Of a stretch of 49,930 bases of DNA, positions 35,161 to 43,621 are shown piece by piece. The notes beneath the pieces are model-generated. The model was given only the letters and a program-made list of their open reading frames with translations, searched no databases and was not told the origin of the DNA. Made by a program: the position numbers and the translations under genes. Positions within the stretch are counted from its first letter, which is position 1. Each line of letters starts with the position of its first letter. This DNA comes from Paracoccaceae bacterium (lineage in GTDB: Bacteria > Pseudomonadota > Alphaproteobacteria > Rhodobacterales > Rhodobacteraceae), in contig JAJFIC010000074.1 in assembly GCA_021775315.1 (NCBI GenBank), forward strand, positions 1 through 49,930. The letters are read 5' to 3'.

Positions 35161-36407
35161 CAGTGTGCCACCCCCGCTGCAACGCTTTCGTCGATGAACC
35201 GACCTTCGCGGAAACGATCAAGGCCAAAGCCTGCGGCCAGATCGCCGGGTTCGCCCGTGGCCATCATTTCCGCCATCGCCCAGCCGCTGCCGGGGATGGA
35301 TTTGAAGCCGCCGGTGCCCCAGCCGCAATTGATGAAGGTGTTTCCGAGTGGCGTTTTTGAAATGATTGGTGATCGGTCCCCGGTCATATCGACGATGCCG
35401 CCCCAATGACGCAGCATTTTCAGGCGAGACACGATTGGGAAGGTTTCAATCAGGGCGCGCACGGTTTCCTCAAGATGGTGGAAACTGCCGCGTTGCGAAT
35501 AATTGTTGAACCCGTCAGCACCGCCACCGATGACCATTTCGCCTTTGTCGGACTGGCTCATGTAGCCATGCACGGTGTTGGCCATTACGACCACGTCCAT
35601 GCAGGGTTTTATCGGCTCTGACACCAGTGCTTGCAGGGACACGCTTTCGATCGGCAGTCGGAAACCGGCCATGTCGGCCAGCACACCGGAATGCCCGGCG
35701 ACAACCATGCCGAGCTTTTTGCAAGCAATCACGCCGCGTGTGGTTTCGACACCCGTCACTTTGCCGCGCGCCTGTTTGATGCCCGTCACTTCGGTCTGCT
35801 GGATGATGTCCATCCCCATATCGCTGCAGGCGCGGGCATAACCCCAGGCCACCGCGTCATGGCGGGCGGTGCCGCCGCGCGGTTGCCATAACGCGCCCAG
35901 CACCGGATAGCGCGGGCCGTTAAGTTCGATGATCGGCACCAGTTTCTTGACTTCCTTCGGGCCAATAAACCTTGTTTCGATGCCTTGCAGACGGTTGGCG
36001 TGTTCTGTGCGTTTATAGCCCCGGATTTCGTGTTCGGTCTGGGCCAGCATCATCACACCGCGCGGGCTGAACATGACGTTGTAGTTCAGTTCCTGCGACA
36101 GGTTCTCGTATAACGAGCGGGCCTTTTCATAAATCGCGGCACTTTCGTCCTGCAAATAATTCGAGCGGATGATCGTTGTGTTGCGCCCGGTATTGCCGCC
36201 ACCCAGCCAGCCCTTTTCGATAATCGCCACATTGGTGATGCCGTGGTTCTTACCCAGATAATAGGCCGTCGCCAGCCCATGCCCCCCGGCCCCGACGATC
36301 ACCACGTCATAAGATTTCTTTGGCTCAGGCGATCGCCATGCGCGTTCCCATCCCGAGTGATAACGGGCGGCTTCGCGGGCGATGGCAAAGGCGGAATAGC
36401 GTTTCAT
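35160..36407 (-). CDS. soxB: Sarcosine oxidase subunit beta
   Basis: A 415-residue flavin subunit (FAD-dependent oxidoreductase, DAO family) that carries the amine-oxidising site of tetrameric sarcosine oxidase. It has the dinucleotide motif VVIVGAGGHGLATAYYLGKN, EKGWLGGGNTGRNTTIIRSNY and a C-terminal CGWGTGGFKSIPGSGWAMAE. The ATG at 36407 (MKRYSAFAIAREA) matches the family start; the frame is open upstream for 64 codons, but that part is not conserved-looking. Ribosome-binding CGGAG lies about 9 bases upstream. First gene of the operon. Confidence 0.96.
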   Translation of the reverse strand: MKRYSAFAIAREAARYHSGWERAWRSPEPKKSYDVVIVGAGGHGLATAYYLGKNHGITNVAIIEKGWLGGGNTGRNTTIIRSNYLQDESAAIYEKARSLYENLSQELNYNVMFSPRGVMMLAQTEHEIRGYKRTEHANRLQGIETRFIGPKEVKKLVPIIELNGPRYPVLGALWQPRGGTARHDAVAWGYARACSDMGMDIIQQTEVTGIKQARGKVTGVETTRGVIACKKLGMVVAGHSGVLADMAGFRLPIESVSLQALVSEPIKPCMDVVVMANTVHGYMSQSDKGEMVIGGGADGFNNYSQRGSFHHLEETVRALIETFPIVSRLKMLRHWGGIVDMTGDRSPIISKTPLGNTFINCGWGTGGFKSIPGSGWAMAEMMATGEPGDLAAGFGLDRFREGRFIDESVAAGVAH

Positions 36408-36422
36408 GGGCGCGCTCCGAAT

Positions 36423-36444
36423 TGGGCGAAATACTGGGCGAAAT
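36423..36444 (-). repeat. Direct repeat in the soxB leader
   Basis: Two identical copies of TGGGCGAAAT (plus strand), at 36423-36432 and 36435-36444, have a 12-base period and lie 15-37 bases before the soxB start. They could be a regulator-binding site in the 5' leader. No regulator is nearby. Confidence 0.45.
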
Positions 36445-36699
36445 TTCGGGGAGGTGCTGAATGCGTGATTCCCCATGTAAAACTGATATGCGCTCTTCTG
36501 CGCTATTGGACGTTTTTGCCCCATAATCAGAGCGGCATATTTCCGAGTTTTAGCGACATTTTCGCGACCTGAAAAGCCTCGCGTCAATGTGTAGGGCATG
36601 CGCGCATCTAGGGGCTTTCAAGCGGGATGCGCAACCGTTACAAGCCTAGCGACGATATTTCACCATTGGCGCGGGTTTTGCGCTGAACGGAGTTGCATA
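36445..36699. promoter_or_regulatory. Divergent promoter region of soxB and ccmI
   Basis: About 290 bases separate the soxB and ccmI starts, including the repeat above. No gene is seen. GGAG lies about 8 bases before the ccmI ATG at 36700. No clear -35/-10 pair can be singled out by eye. Confidence 0.45.
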
Positions 36700-37917
36700 A
36701 TGATTTTCTGGCTGATCGCCCTGATACTAATGGTTGCGGTTGCGTGGTTTGTGCTGCGGCCCCTGTTGCGGGTGCGCAATCCGGCCACGTTTGCACAGCC
36801 CAGCCCTGACCTGCAAGTCTATCGTGATCAACTGATCGAGGTTGAAAGCGATTTGGCCAAAGGCGTGCTGAGTAACGATGAAGCAGAGCGTACAAGGCTG
36901 GAGGTTTCCCGCCGACTGTTAGAGGCCGACAAGGTCCATTCCAGCGCGACAGTCAGGCAACAGGCCAACCGGCAAACCAATCTGCTGGCGGCAGTAGCAG
37001 CGGGCGTGGTTTTGCTGGTCGGCACAGGCCTGACCTATAGGATGATTGGCGCAAACGGCGCACCAGACCTGCCTTTGGTCAAGCGCAACGCCCAAATGGT
37101 TGAACAGCAGGCAAACCGCCCGGCACAATCCGTGGCCGAGGCCAGTGTTGGTGACATTACGGAACTCGGGGATCAGGCCGAAGAAGGCTACAAAGCCCTG
37201 GTCGCGCAATTGCGTGAAACGGCTGCGGCCCGACCCAATGATCCGCGCGGTCAGGAATTGCTGGCCGAACACGAGGCCCGTCTGGGCAATTTCGCCGCCG
37301 CCCGCATTGCCAAGGGCCGCATGATTGAACTGATGGGCGACGACGCTGGTGCGCAGGACTTCACCGATCTGGCTGAATTGATGATCATTGCCGCTGGTGG
37401 TTATGTCTCGCCCGAGGCTGAGCGCGCCCTGAGCAACGCTATCAGCCTTGCGCCGCGCGATCAGCGTACACGCTATTATTCAGGCCTTGATCTGGCCCAA
37501 AACGGCCGCCCTGACCTTGCCTACAGGCTGTGGACCGAACTGTTGGAAGAAGGCCCGCCAAACGCACCGTGGATCGGCCCGATCCAACAACAGATCGGCG
37601 ATGTTGCCCGCATGGCAGGCCTTCCGGCACCGCAATTGCCCGGCCCGTCAAGTCAGCAGGTCGAGGATGCAGGCGACATGACGGCCGAAGAACGCCAGCA
37701 GATGATCGAAGGCATGGTGGCACAATTATCCGCCCGATTGGCCAACGACGGTGGTACTGCCGACGAATGGGCCCGCCTGATCAGCGCCTATGGGGTGCTT
37801 GGCGACACTAAGCGGGCCGCCGATGTCTGGGGCGAGGCGCAACAGGAATTTGCTGATGACGCCGCCGCCATGACAACCTTGCGCGCAGCCGCCAAAGCCG
37901 TCGGTATCACCGAGTGA
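36700..37917 (+). CDS. ccmI: c-type cytochrome biogenesis protein CcmI
   Basis: A 405-residue membrane protein that hands apocytochrome c to the CcmFH haem lyase. It has two transmembrane helices ([22 protein letters not shown] at the start; [23 protein letters not shown] near residue 100) with a cytoplasmic loop containing the typical [34 protein letters not shown], then a periplasmic TPR domain. ATG at 36700 starts the first helix directly. It links functionally to the membrane cytochrome c encoded at 17435. Overlaps the next gene by four bases. Confidence 0.93.
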   Translation: MIFWLIALILMVAVAWFVLRPLLRVRNPATFAQPSPDLQVYRDQLIEVESDLAKGVLSNDEAERTRLEVSRRLLEADKVHSSATVRQQANRQTNLLAAVAAGVVLLVGTGLTYRMIGANGAPDLPLVKRNAQMVEQQANRPAQSVAEASVGDITELGDQAEEGYKALVAQLRETAAARPNDPRGQELLAEHEARLGNFAAARIAKGRMIELMGDDAGAQDFTDLAELMIIAAGGYVSPEAERALSNAISLAPRDQRTRYYSGLDLAQNGRPDLAYRLWTELLEEGPPNAPWIGPIQQQIGDVARMAGLPAPQLPGPSSQQVEDAGDMTAEERQQMIEGMVAQLSARLANDGGTADEWARLISAYGVLGDTKRAADVWGEAQQEFADDAAAMTTLRAAAKAVGITE

Positions 37918-38402
37918 GCACAGTTTACGACGATGTGACCGAATTCAGCCAGATATTACCCGGCAATCGCGCATTGATGGGCCTTGATCTTGGCACCAAA
38001 ACCATCGGCGTCGCGGTGTCAGACCGCCTTCGCAACGTGGCCACGCCGCTTGAGACCATCAAACGCCGCAAATTTGGCCTTGATGCTGCGGCCCTGCTGG
38101 CGATCGCTGCTGAGCGTGAGCTGGCCGGTATTGTTCTGGGTTTGCCGATGAATATGGACGGTAGCGAAGGCCCGCGTTGTCAGTCGACCCGGGCTTTTGC
38201 CCGCAATTTGAGCGCTTTGACCGATCTGCCAATCGTCTATTGGGACGAACGATTGTCGACGGTCGCCGCTGAAAGGGCCCTGCTTGAGGCGGATACGTCA
38301 CGAAAACGTCGCGCACAAGTCATCGACCACGTTGCCGCTGGTTATATCCTGCAAGGGGCGCTGGACCGACTGGCGCATCTTAAAGGCCACAGTGATGACT
38401 GA
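37914..38402 (+). CDS. yqgF: Putative pre-16S rRNA nuclease / Holliday junction resolvase-like (YqgF)
   Basis: A 162-residue RNase H-fold protein of the YqgF/RuvX family, implicated in 16S rRNA 5' end maturation. Key motifs: [16 protein letters not shown] with the first catalytic Asp, [44 protein letters not shown] and [15 protein letters not shown] with the last Asp. The GTG at 37914 overlaps the ccmI stop. Confidence 0.92.
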   Translation: MSTVYDDVTEFSQILPGNRALMGLDLGTKTIGVAVSDRLRNVATPLETIKRRKFGLDAAALLAIAAERELAGIVLGLPMNMDGSEGPRCQSTRAFARNLSALTDLPIVYWDERLSTVAAERALLEADTSRKRRAQVIDHVAAGYILQGALDRLAHLKGHSDD

Positions 38403-38628
38403 CGAAATCTGGAAACGCGACGAAATCGACAGCCCGTGCCAGAACATCTGCGTTATGCACCCACAATCCGGGCTGTGCATCGGCTGCTATCGCACATTGG
38501 CCGAAATCACCGACTGGTCAAAGCTGGGCCAGCAAAGTCGCGATCAAATTATGGCAGTTCTGCCCGAACGCGCGCCCTTGATACGCGGTCGGCGAACCCG
38601 CGGCGCGAACCGTCGCCGCCAGCCCTGA
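38395..38628 (+). CDS. DUF1289 family small Cys-rich protein
   Basis: A 77-residue protein of the DUF1289 family. Four cysteines lie in [22 protein letters not shown], a likely metal site, followed by [20 protein letters not shown] and a basic tail. It starts 8 bases before the yqgF stop. Function of the family is not established. Confidence 0.88.
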   Translation: MTDEIWKRDEIDSPCQNICVMHPQSGLCIGCYRTLAEITDWSKLGQQSRDQIMAVLPERAPLIRGRRTRGANRRRQP

Positions 38629-38698
38629 AATACCCCCAAGCATAGGGTGACAAGACCTACGCACCCGCCTATCATGCGTATGCGGAAGGGGCGTAACT

Positions 38699-39379
38699 AT
38701 GCGGGCATTAATAATCTTTATCGTCCTTGGCTTGCTGTATCTGCTGGTCAAAAACACCACGGATATTGACCTGGGGATGGACGAGGTCAATCCGGTCCTT
38801 TTGGGATATGGCGCGCTGTTTGCGGCAGGCATTGTTACAGCTGAACTATTGCGCCCGCTTTTGTCGCTGATGGGGGCAACATCGCGGTTTGTCGTGGTCG
38901 CCCTGATTGCCGGTCTGGTCTGGACCGGGTTTGAAGTGGCGCGCAGTGCGGGTAAAATCCCGGCGGCACTGCTTGATCCTGATGTCACAACGCTTGGCAA
39001 TGATCCGATCAACCAAACGAGGCTACTGCTGGCTTGGGACGGGGTTTACCGCGCCGTGGCCCAGATCAACAATACCAGCCTTGGCGTGCTGGTTGATATC
39101 GCCTCGCCCCTCGTGATCGTGCAATATGCCGAGGCCGAGCGGTTAGGCCTGCACCCCGAACGCCTGAAATTCGATCAACGCATTGCGCTGGCAGACCGTA
39201 AGATTTTCGCCGCCTTGTTTCCGCTGTTTTCGGTCCGGATTGACGACGTGGAATTGTTTGAGGTCGAAGCCGCAATCGCGGCACCCGGAGTGCTTGAAAC
39301 CAGCGTCATCGGCCTGTCATTCCTCAACCGCTTGTCAAATGCCGCCCTTGTGGACGACGAATTATACCTGCGCCAATAG
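38699..39379 (+). CDS. Retropepsin-like membrane protein with degenerate active site
   Basis: A 226-residue protein of the layout seen in roseobacter clan AA aspartic proteases: two or three N-terminal transmembrane helices (residues 2-20, 33-52, 63-80), then a single-lobed pepsin-like domain (about residues 108-226). The position normally occupied by the catalytic VDTGA/VDTGS is here LVDIASP (Asp133-Ile-Ala-Ser), while the downstream AERLGLHPERL, VRIDDVELFEVEAAIA and VIGLSFLNRLS match the family strands. The Asp is kept but the Thr/Ser-Gly after it is lost, so it is probably not a working protease. Confidence 0.8.
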   Translation: MRALIIFIVLGLLYLLVKNTTDIDLGMDEVNPVLLGYGALFAAGIVTAELLRPLLSLMGATSRFVVVALIAGLVWTGFEVARSAGKIPAALLDPDVTTLGNDPINQTRLLLAWDGVYRAVAQINNTSLGVLVDIASPLVIVQYAEAERLGLHPERLKFDQRIALADRKIFAALFPLFSVRIDDVELFEVEAAIAAPGVLETSVIGLSFLNRLSNAALVDDELYLRQ

Positions 39380-39401
39380 GCCTAAATCCCCAAGATCATT
39401 G

Positions 39402-39423
39402 TTCCAAAAATACTCTCGCCGAA
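39402..39423 (+). repeat. Dispersed intergenic element, copy 3
   Basis: TTCCAAAAATACTCTCGCCGAAGG between the convergent protease-like and PhyH-like genes, the same core as at about 21,507. It is followed by the hairpin described next. Confidence 0.5.
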
Positions 39424-39433
39424 GGCATTCTTC

Positions 39434-39451
39434 TTTTCACTTCAGTGAAAA
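39434..39451. terminator. Bidirectional terminator hairpin
   Basis: Perfect seven-base-pair inverted repeat TTTTCAC/GTGAAAA with loop TTCA between two convergent genes, overlapping the last codons of the minus-strand gene. T-rich flanks occur on both strands. Confidence 0.5.
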
Positions 39452-40230
39452 AGCCAATCCTGCTGGTCGATTTCCGGGCGAAAATACAGGATCGCACGAC
39501 CAGTTTCTGGGGCCACAGCACCCGTCTGCCATTGCGACACACCATGCAATGCAAACCGGTGCAGCACATAAGCCTCGCCCGGTCGCGCATGCACCACAAC
39601 GCGCGCGCAGGTTTCAAACACCTGACGCCGGGCGGCATGGTAGGCTTGGGTTAAATCGACCTTGTGCCAATCAGCGGGCGCGACCCCAGCCAATTCGCTG
39701 ACAAACATCGCCTGCATGATCTTGTGTGAGCCTTGCCAAACCACCAAAGGTGCTGCCAGCGCATTGGTTGTCGTCACCGGAAGTCCCAGCAAAAACCCCT
39801 GACATTCCTGCACTTTACGCCGCCGCTCTGGCCCGACGGGATGCAACCCGTCCACATGCGCGCCATCGCGATCCCGTCGATAGGCAAACGCCCCGGCAGT
39901 TTCGCCGTCTTGCGGCTTGGGAAAACCGGGATAACAGATTGAAACCTGCCCGCGATCAAACGCACCGCCCCCAAACCCGAGATTATTGCGAATAAAACCA
40001 ACCGCGCGCCCAGAAAGCGCGCCAGACCCGTTGAGCGCGCCTTGCCCGTCATTGGCAAGCGCGTTGACGCCAACAAACCACGTTTCCTCGCACCGCAACC
40101 ATTCTGCGAAAGCCGGATCATGCCGCGTTGCGAGGGCCGCTGGCCCGGCGATTTTCAACCAGTCCAATAGCGCCGTATCAACCCCGAACCGGATAAAGCC
40201 GGTCAAGGCAAATTCAGCCGCAAGGCTCAT
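39442..40230 (-). CDS. PhyH-like Fe(II)/2-oxoglutarate oxygenase family protein
   Basis: A 262-residue protein with the metal triad expected for the phytanoyl-CoA dioxygenase superfamily: His-x-Asp in RDGAHVDGLHP (about residue 130) and a distal His in VLHRFALHGVSQW, then an Arg in GRAILYFRPE that could hold 2-oxoglutarate. No neighbouring pathway gene reveals a substrate. The start overlaps the 3' end of the permease gene by four bases. Family call is by motif. Confidence 0.75.
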   Translation of the reverse strand: MSLAAEFALTGFIRFGVDTALLDWLKIAGPAALATRHDPAFAEWLRCEETWFVGVNALANDGQGALNGSGALSGRAVGFIRNNLGFGGGAFDRGQVSICYPGFPKPQDGETAGAFAYRRDRDGAHVDGLHPVGPERRRKVQECQGFLLGLPVTTTNALAAPLVVWQGSHKIMQAMFVSELAGVAPADWHKVDLTQAYHAARRQVFETCARVVVHARPGEAYVLHRFALHGVSQWQTGAVAPETGRAILYFRPEIDQQDWLFH

Positions 40231-41051
40231 CCGCCCAGCGCTTTTCGCAACATGTTCAGCGCCATCAGGACAATAAACCCGGCAAAAACCCGTTTCAGCA
40301 GTTTGGCATCCATCGAACGCGCCAGCCGAACGCCAAGCGGGGCCGTGATAAGCGTCATTGAAATGATAATGGCAAAGGCCACCAGATTGACATGTCCGAT
40401 GGTGAACGGCGGGCGATTTTCCAGTGGCGCATCAATCAGCAGAAATCCGATCACGCTCGGCACCGCGATAATCACCCCAAACCCGGCCGCCGTCGCCACC
40501 GCGCGGTGGATGACAACACCATAAAGACTCATCAACGGCACCCCGAATGAACCACCACCGATCCCCATCAAAACCGATAAAAATCCAACGATCGGTGACA
40601 CCAGTGCCCGCGTAATCCCTTTGGGCATTTCACCACCCAACCGCCAGTTTGCACGTCCCAGCCCCAGATAAAGACCGACAATCAGGCCAAGCACCCCGAA
40701 AATCGCCATCAAAACATCCGAGCGTAATCCAGTGGCCGCAACCATGCCAATCGCGGCCCCAATGGCAATGCCGGGCGCCCATGATTTCAGGATATCCCAG
40801 TCAACAGCGCCGCGTTTGTGATGGCTGAGCACAGAACGGATCGACGTCACTACAATTGTCGCCAACGAAGTCGCCAGACATATCTGCATCAATTGTGGGT
40901 TGTCATAGCCAAGGCCGGAAAAGGCAAAATAAAACGCTGGCACCAGAATAATGCCGCCACCAACGCCCAAAAGCCCGGCAATGACCCCGGCAAACGCGCC
41001 GATTGCCAACAGCAAAGCAAGCATCGGCAGCAAATCCGCTATGTCAGGCAT
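40227..41051 (-). CDS. TauE/SafE family permease
   Basis: A 274-residue integral membrane protein with about eight helices. Family features: LLGVGGGIILVPAFYFAF near the N-terminus, SVLSHHKRGAVDW after helix 3, and the second-half repeat LVSPIVGFLSVLMGIGGGSFGVPLMSLYG. TauE/SafE proteins export or import sulfite, sulfonates or other anions. Transported ion not assignable; coupling with the oxygenase gene might suggest an organic anion. Confidence 0.9.
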   Translation of the reverse strand: MPDIADLLPMLALLLAIGAFAGVIAGLLGVGGGIILVPAFYFAFSGLGYDNPQLMQICLATSLATIVVTSIRSVLSHHKRGAVDWDILKSWAPGIAIGAAIGMVAATGLRSDVLMAIFGVLGLIVGLYLGLGRANWRLGGEMPKGITRALVSPIVGFLSVLMGIGGGSFGVPLMSLYGVVIHRAVATAAGFGVIIAVPSVIGFLLIDAPLENRPPFTIGHVNLVAFAIIISMTLITAPLGVRLARSMDAKLLKRVFAGFIVLMALNMLRKALGG

Positions 41052-41084
41052 TGTTCTCTCCTGTGATCCCGGACGTTGGAGGTG

Positions 41085-42113
41085 TCACTTTCCAATGGCC
41101 TGCAAGTTCTGGACAGTCTGCATCGCGTACAAGGCGTCTTCAACCACTTCCGGTCCAGCCCCGGCCTGATGGCTGCGTTCAGACAGAACACGCCGCCAAT
41201 GCCGCGCGCCAGCAAGACCTGTGAACATGCCCAACATGTGCCGGGTGATCTGGTTCAGACGACCGCCGCCCGCCAGATGCGCCTCGATATAGGGCAGCAT
41301 ATCGGAAACCACCGCCTCGGCTGTTCGCCCGCCGGGGCCGCCAAAAATCCGCGCGTCGGCCTCTAAAAGAACCGAACAGGGATCATGATACGCCGCCCGT
41401 CCGATCATAACCCCATCCAGACCTTGCGCCAAGAACGCCTCGGCCTGATCAAGCGAAGCAATCCCGCCATTTACCACAATCTCCAACGCCGGAAAGGCTG
41501 TTTTCATCTCAAGGACCAGCGGATAATCCAGCGGCGGTATATCCCGGTTCTGCTTGGGTGAAAGCCCCTGCAACCAAGCCTTTCGCGCATGAATGGCGAA
41601 ACTGCCAACACCCGCCGCGCTGACGGTTTCAAGGAAGGCTGGCAAGATTTCGCGCGGCTCCTGATCATCCACACCGATGCGGCATTTGACCGTGATTTCT
41701 GCCCCGGCGCTGGCCGCAATCATCGCACCAACACAGTCAGCGACAAGTGCAGGATGTTCCATCAACACAGCCCCGAACGTGCCCGATTGCACCCGATCAG
41801 ACGGGCAACCGACGTTAAGGTTAATTTCGTCATAGCCAAAGTCACAAGCGATCCGCACCGCCTCGGCCAGCGCCGCAGGTTCCGAACCACCTAGCTGCAA
41901 AGCAACCGGATGCTCTGCGGCATCAAACCCCAATAGCCGCTCCCGATCGCCATGAATAACCGCCTGCGCCGTCACCATTTCGGTATAAAGCAGCGTGTGA
42001 CGCGACAATAACCGGTGCAAGTATCTGCAATGTCGGTCGGTCCAGTCCATCATCGGGGCAACGGATAACCTTCTGTCCAAATAAGTCTTTGTTATTATTG
42101 ACTTATTTTGCAT
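41085..42113 (-). CDS. dusA: tRNA-dihydrouridine(20/20a) synthase
   Basis: A 342-residue flavoprotein that reduces U20/U20a in tRNA. Motifs: LSVAPMMDWTDRHCRYLHRLL, FMN-binding LQLGGSEPAALAEAVRIA, NLNVGCPSDRVQSGTFGA with the catalytic Cys, TVKCRIGVDD, HARKAW and VVNGGIASLDQA. ATG at 42113 has GGAAGAGG just upstream. The first about 13 codons (MQNKSIITKTYLD) are strikingly AT-rich compared with the rest, and an integrase begins 110 bases beyond in the opposite direction. This fits an element inserted at the 5' end of dusA that restored the start. Confidence 0.96.
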   Translation of the reverse strand: MQNKSIITKTYLDRRLSVAPMMDWTDRHCRYLHRLLSRHTLLYTEMVTAQAVIHGDRERLLGFDAAEHPVALQLGGSEPAALAEAVRIACDFGYDEINLNVGCPSDRVQSGTFGAVLMEHPALVADCVGAMIAASAGAEITVKCRIGVDDQEPREILPAFLETVSAAGVGSFAIHARKAWLQGLSPKQNRDIPPLDYPLVLEMKTAFPALEIVVNGGIASLDQAEAFLAQGLDGVMIGRAAYHDPCSVLLEADARIFGGPGGRTAEAVVSDMLPYIEAHLAGGGRLNQITRHMLGMFTGLAGARHWRRVLSERSHQAGAGPEVVEDALYAMQTVQNLQAIGK

Positions 42114-42142
42114 AACGCCTCTTCCATCGTGCATCATAGATA

Positions 42143-42222
42143 TGCTTATTCTTGCTTGTTTTTGCCTATTCTGCACTATTGGGACAACAAAAGTTGTTCC
42201 GATTCTCAAAAAGTTGTTCCGA
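42143..42222. repeat. Phased direct repeats between dusA and the integrase
   Basis: Two pairs of direct repeats lie ahead of the integrase: TGCTTATTCT/TGCCTATTCT starting at 42143 and 42163, and AAAAGTTGTTCCGA at 42189 and 42209. Both pairs are spaced exactly 20 bases, about two helical turns. The last copy ends one base before the integrase ATG. They could be arm-type sites for the recombinase or operator sites for a regulator. Confidence 0.6.
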
Positions 42223-42223
42223 A

Positions 42224-43297
42224 ATGGCCCATATCATAGAACGCAGACGCAAAGACGGCTCAATCGCCTATCTCGCACAGATTGCTGTCAAAAGAAAAGG
42301 GAAATGGGCGCACAGGGAGGCACGTAGCTTCGACCAGAAGAGCTCAGCGAAAGCTTGGCTGAAGAAGCGCATGAAGGAAGTTGAAGCAGCAGGTAATGAC
42401 CTGTCTACGATCCGAAATCGCGGACGAACGCTTGCAGATGCAATCGATCGATATACGCAAGAGAGCGTCAAAGCTGTTGGCCGAACCAAAACGCAGGTTC
42501 TGCGCTCAATCAAAGAATACGATATTGCGGACATGGATTGCAGCGAAATCCAAAGCCATGACATAGTTGCCTTCGCAAAAGAACTTGGAGCAACCCGGAT
42601 ACCTTCGACGGTCAGCAATTATCTTTCACATTTGGGTGCAATATTCGCACTCGCAAGGCCCGCTTGGGGCATTGAGCTTGACCAGCGGGCCATGAAAGAC
42701 GCTTTTGTCGTTTGCAACCGTCTTGGCATTACTGGGAAAGGGCGAAGCAGAGACAGAAGACCTTCTTTGGAAGAGCTAGACGCATTGCTCACGCTCTTTC
42801 GGAACAAGCATGCACACCGGCCCAGCTCCTTGCCAATGCACAAAGTGGTTGGTTTTGCATTGTTCTCAACACGGCGACAGGAAGAAATCACACGGATAGC
42901 ATGGGAAGGTCTCGACACCAAACACAGACGGGTTTTCGTCGCGGACATGAAACACCCAGGCGACAAGGTGGGAAATGATGTTTGGTGCGATTTACCACCT
43001 GAAGCCCTACAGATCGCGATTGGCATGCCCCGTAAGAAAGACCTGATATTCCCGTATCAAGGCGACACAATCAGCGCCTCCTTCACTCGGGCTTGCAAGT
43101 TCTTGGGAATTGATGATCTGCGATTCCATGATCTACGCCACGAGGGTGTTTCACGCCTGTTCGAAACCGGCTTGTCGATTCCACAGGTTGCCGCTGTATC
43201 CGGACACCGATCTTGGTCCTCACTTCAAAGATACACTCACATCAAGCAGAGCGGCGACAAATATGTGGGATGGAAATGGCTGAATGAATTGTCGTGA
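42224..43297 (+). CDS. int: Tyrosine recombinase/integrase (dusA-type site)
   Basis: A 357-residue phage/island integrase. An N-terminal arm-binding-like domain (MAHIIERRRKDGSIAYLAQI) is followed by a SAM-like core-binding domain and the catalytic domain with Arg217/218 (FSTRRQEEI), Lys243 (DMKHPG), His302-x-x-Arg305 (FHDLRHEG), His328 (GHRSW) and the nucleophile Tyr337 (QRYTH). All catalytic residues are present, so it may be active. ATG at 42224 is chosen; an earlier ATG at 42152 would overlap the repeats. Location and orientation match integrases that insert into dusA. Confidence 0.93.
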   Translation: MAHIIERRRKDGSIAYLAQIAVKRKGKWAHREARSFDQKSSAKAWLKKRMKEVEAAGNDLSTIRNRGRTLADAIDRYTQESVKAVGRTKTQVLRSIKEYDIADMDCSEIQSHDIVAFAKELGATRIPSTVSNYLSHLGAIFALARPAWGIELDQRAMKDAFVVCNRLGITGKGRSRDRRPSLEELDALLTLFRNKHAHRPSSLPMHKVVGFALFSTRRQEEITRIAWEGLDTKHRRVFVADMKHPGDKVGNDVWCDLPPEALQIAIGMPRKKDLIFPYQGDTISASFTRACKFLGIDDLRFHDLRHEGVSRLFETGLSIPQVAAVSGHRSWSSLQRYTHIKQSGDKYVGWKWLNELS

Positions 43298-43306
43298 TGA
43301 ATGTTT

Positions 43307-43358
43307 CGCCCAAAGGAACTCGAACTTGCAAGCCTTTCGGCGACGGATTTTGAATCCC
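43307..43358 (-). other. tRNA-Leu 3'-half remnant (possible attachment-site scar)
   Basis: Read on the minus strand: an anticodon loop TTCAAAA (central CAA) with a GGA/TCC stem, a long variable arm with GCC-GAAA-GGC, a T arm GCAAG-TTCGAGT, and the acceptor strand TTTGGGC. This is the typical type II tRNA-Leu 3' half. The 3' T-stem is two bases short, CCA is lost, and the D arm and 5' acceptor are missing. It begins 10 bases after the integrase stop. Integrases often recombine in tRNA 3' halves. Confidence 0.78.
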
Positions 43359-43571
43359 AACGTAACGCATTTATTTCGATATCAACAAGTTCGCTGATGA
43401 ATTCACCAAGAAATAGCGTGAACAGATCAAGAAAGCGGGAAGCACCAAATTCTGAGAAGTTGCCTGCTCGATATGCCAATCGCATTTCAGACGATCAAGC
43501 AACAGGAAGCTTGTAAGCGTATGGTTTGCAGACCTGATAAATGCTAACTAGGAAATAATTTAGGAGGGAAT

Positions 43572-43621
43572 TGGCTCACCGGGAAGGATTCGAACCCCCG
43601 ACTCCCTGATTCTTAGCCTGA
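43572..43621 (-). other. Second tRNA 3'-half remnant with intact CCA
   Basis: On the minus strand: loop CTAAGAA followed by TCAGG, variable GAGTC, T arm GGGGG-TTCGAAT-CCTTC, acceptor strand CCGGTGA, discriminator G and CCA. All is tRNA-like from the anticodon loop to the 3' end, but no D arm or 5' acceptor is found on the other side (43622-43660). The anticodon stem would contain a mismatch, so the matching part probably begins in the loop. The identity of the parent tRNA is unclear. Confidence 0.72.

Noticed and set aside
43301-43516. 71-codon frame after the integrase
   Set aside because: It spans the tRNA-Leu remnant and has no ribosome-binding site; composition is not protein-like.
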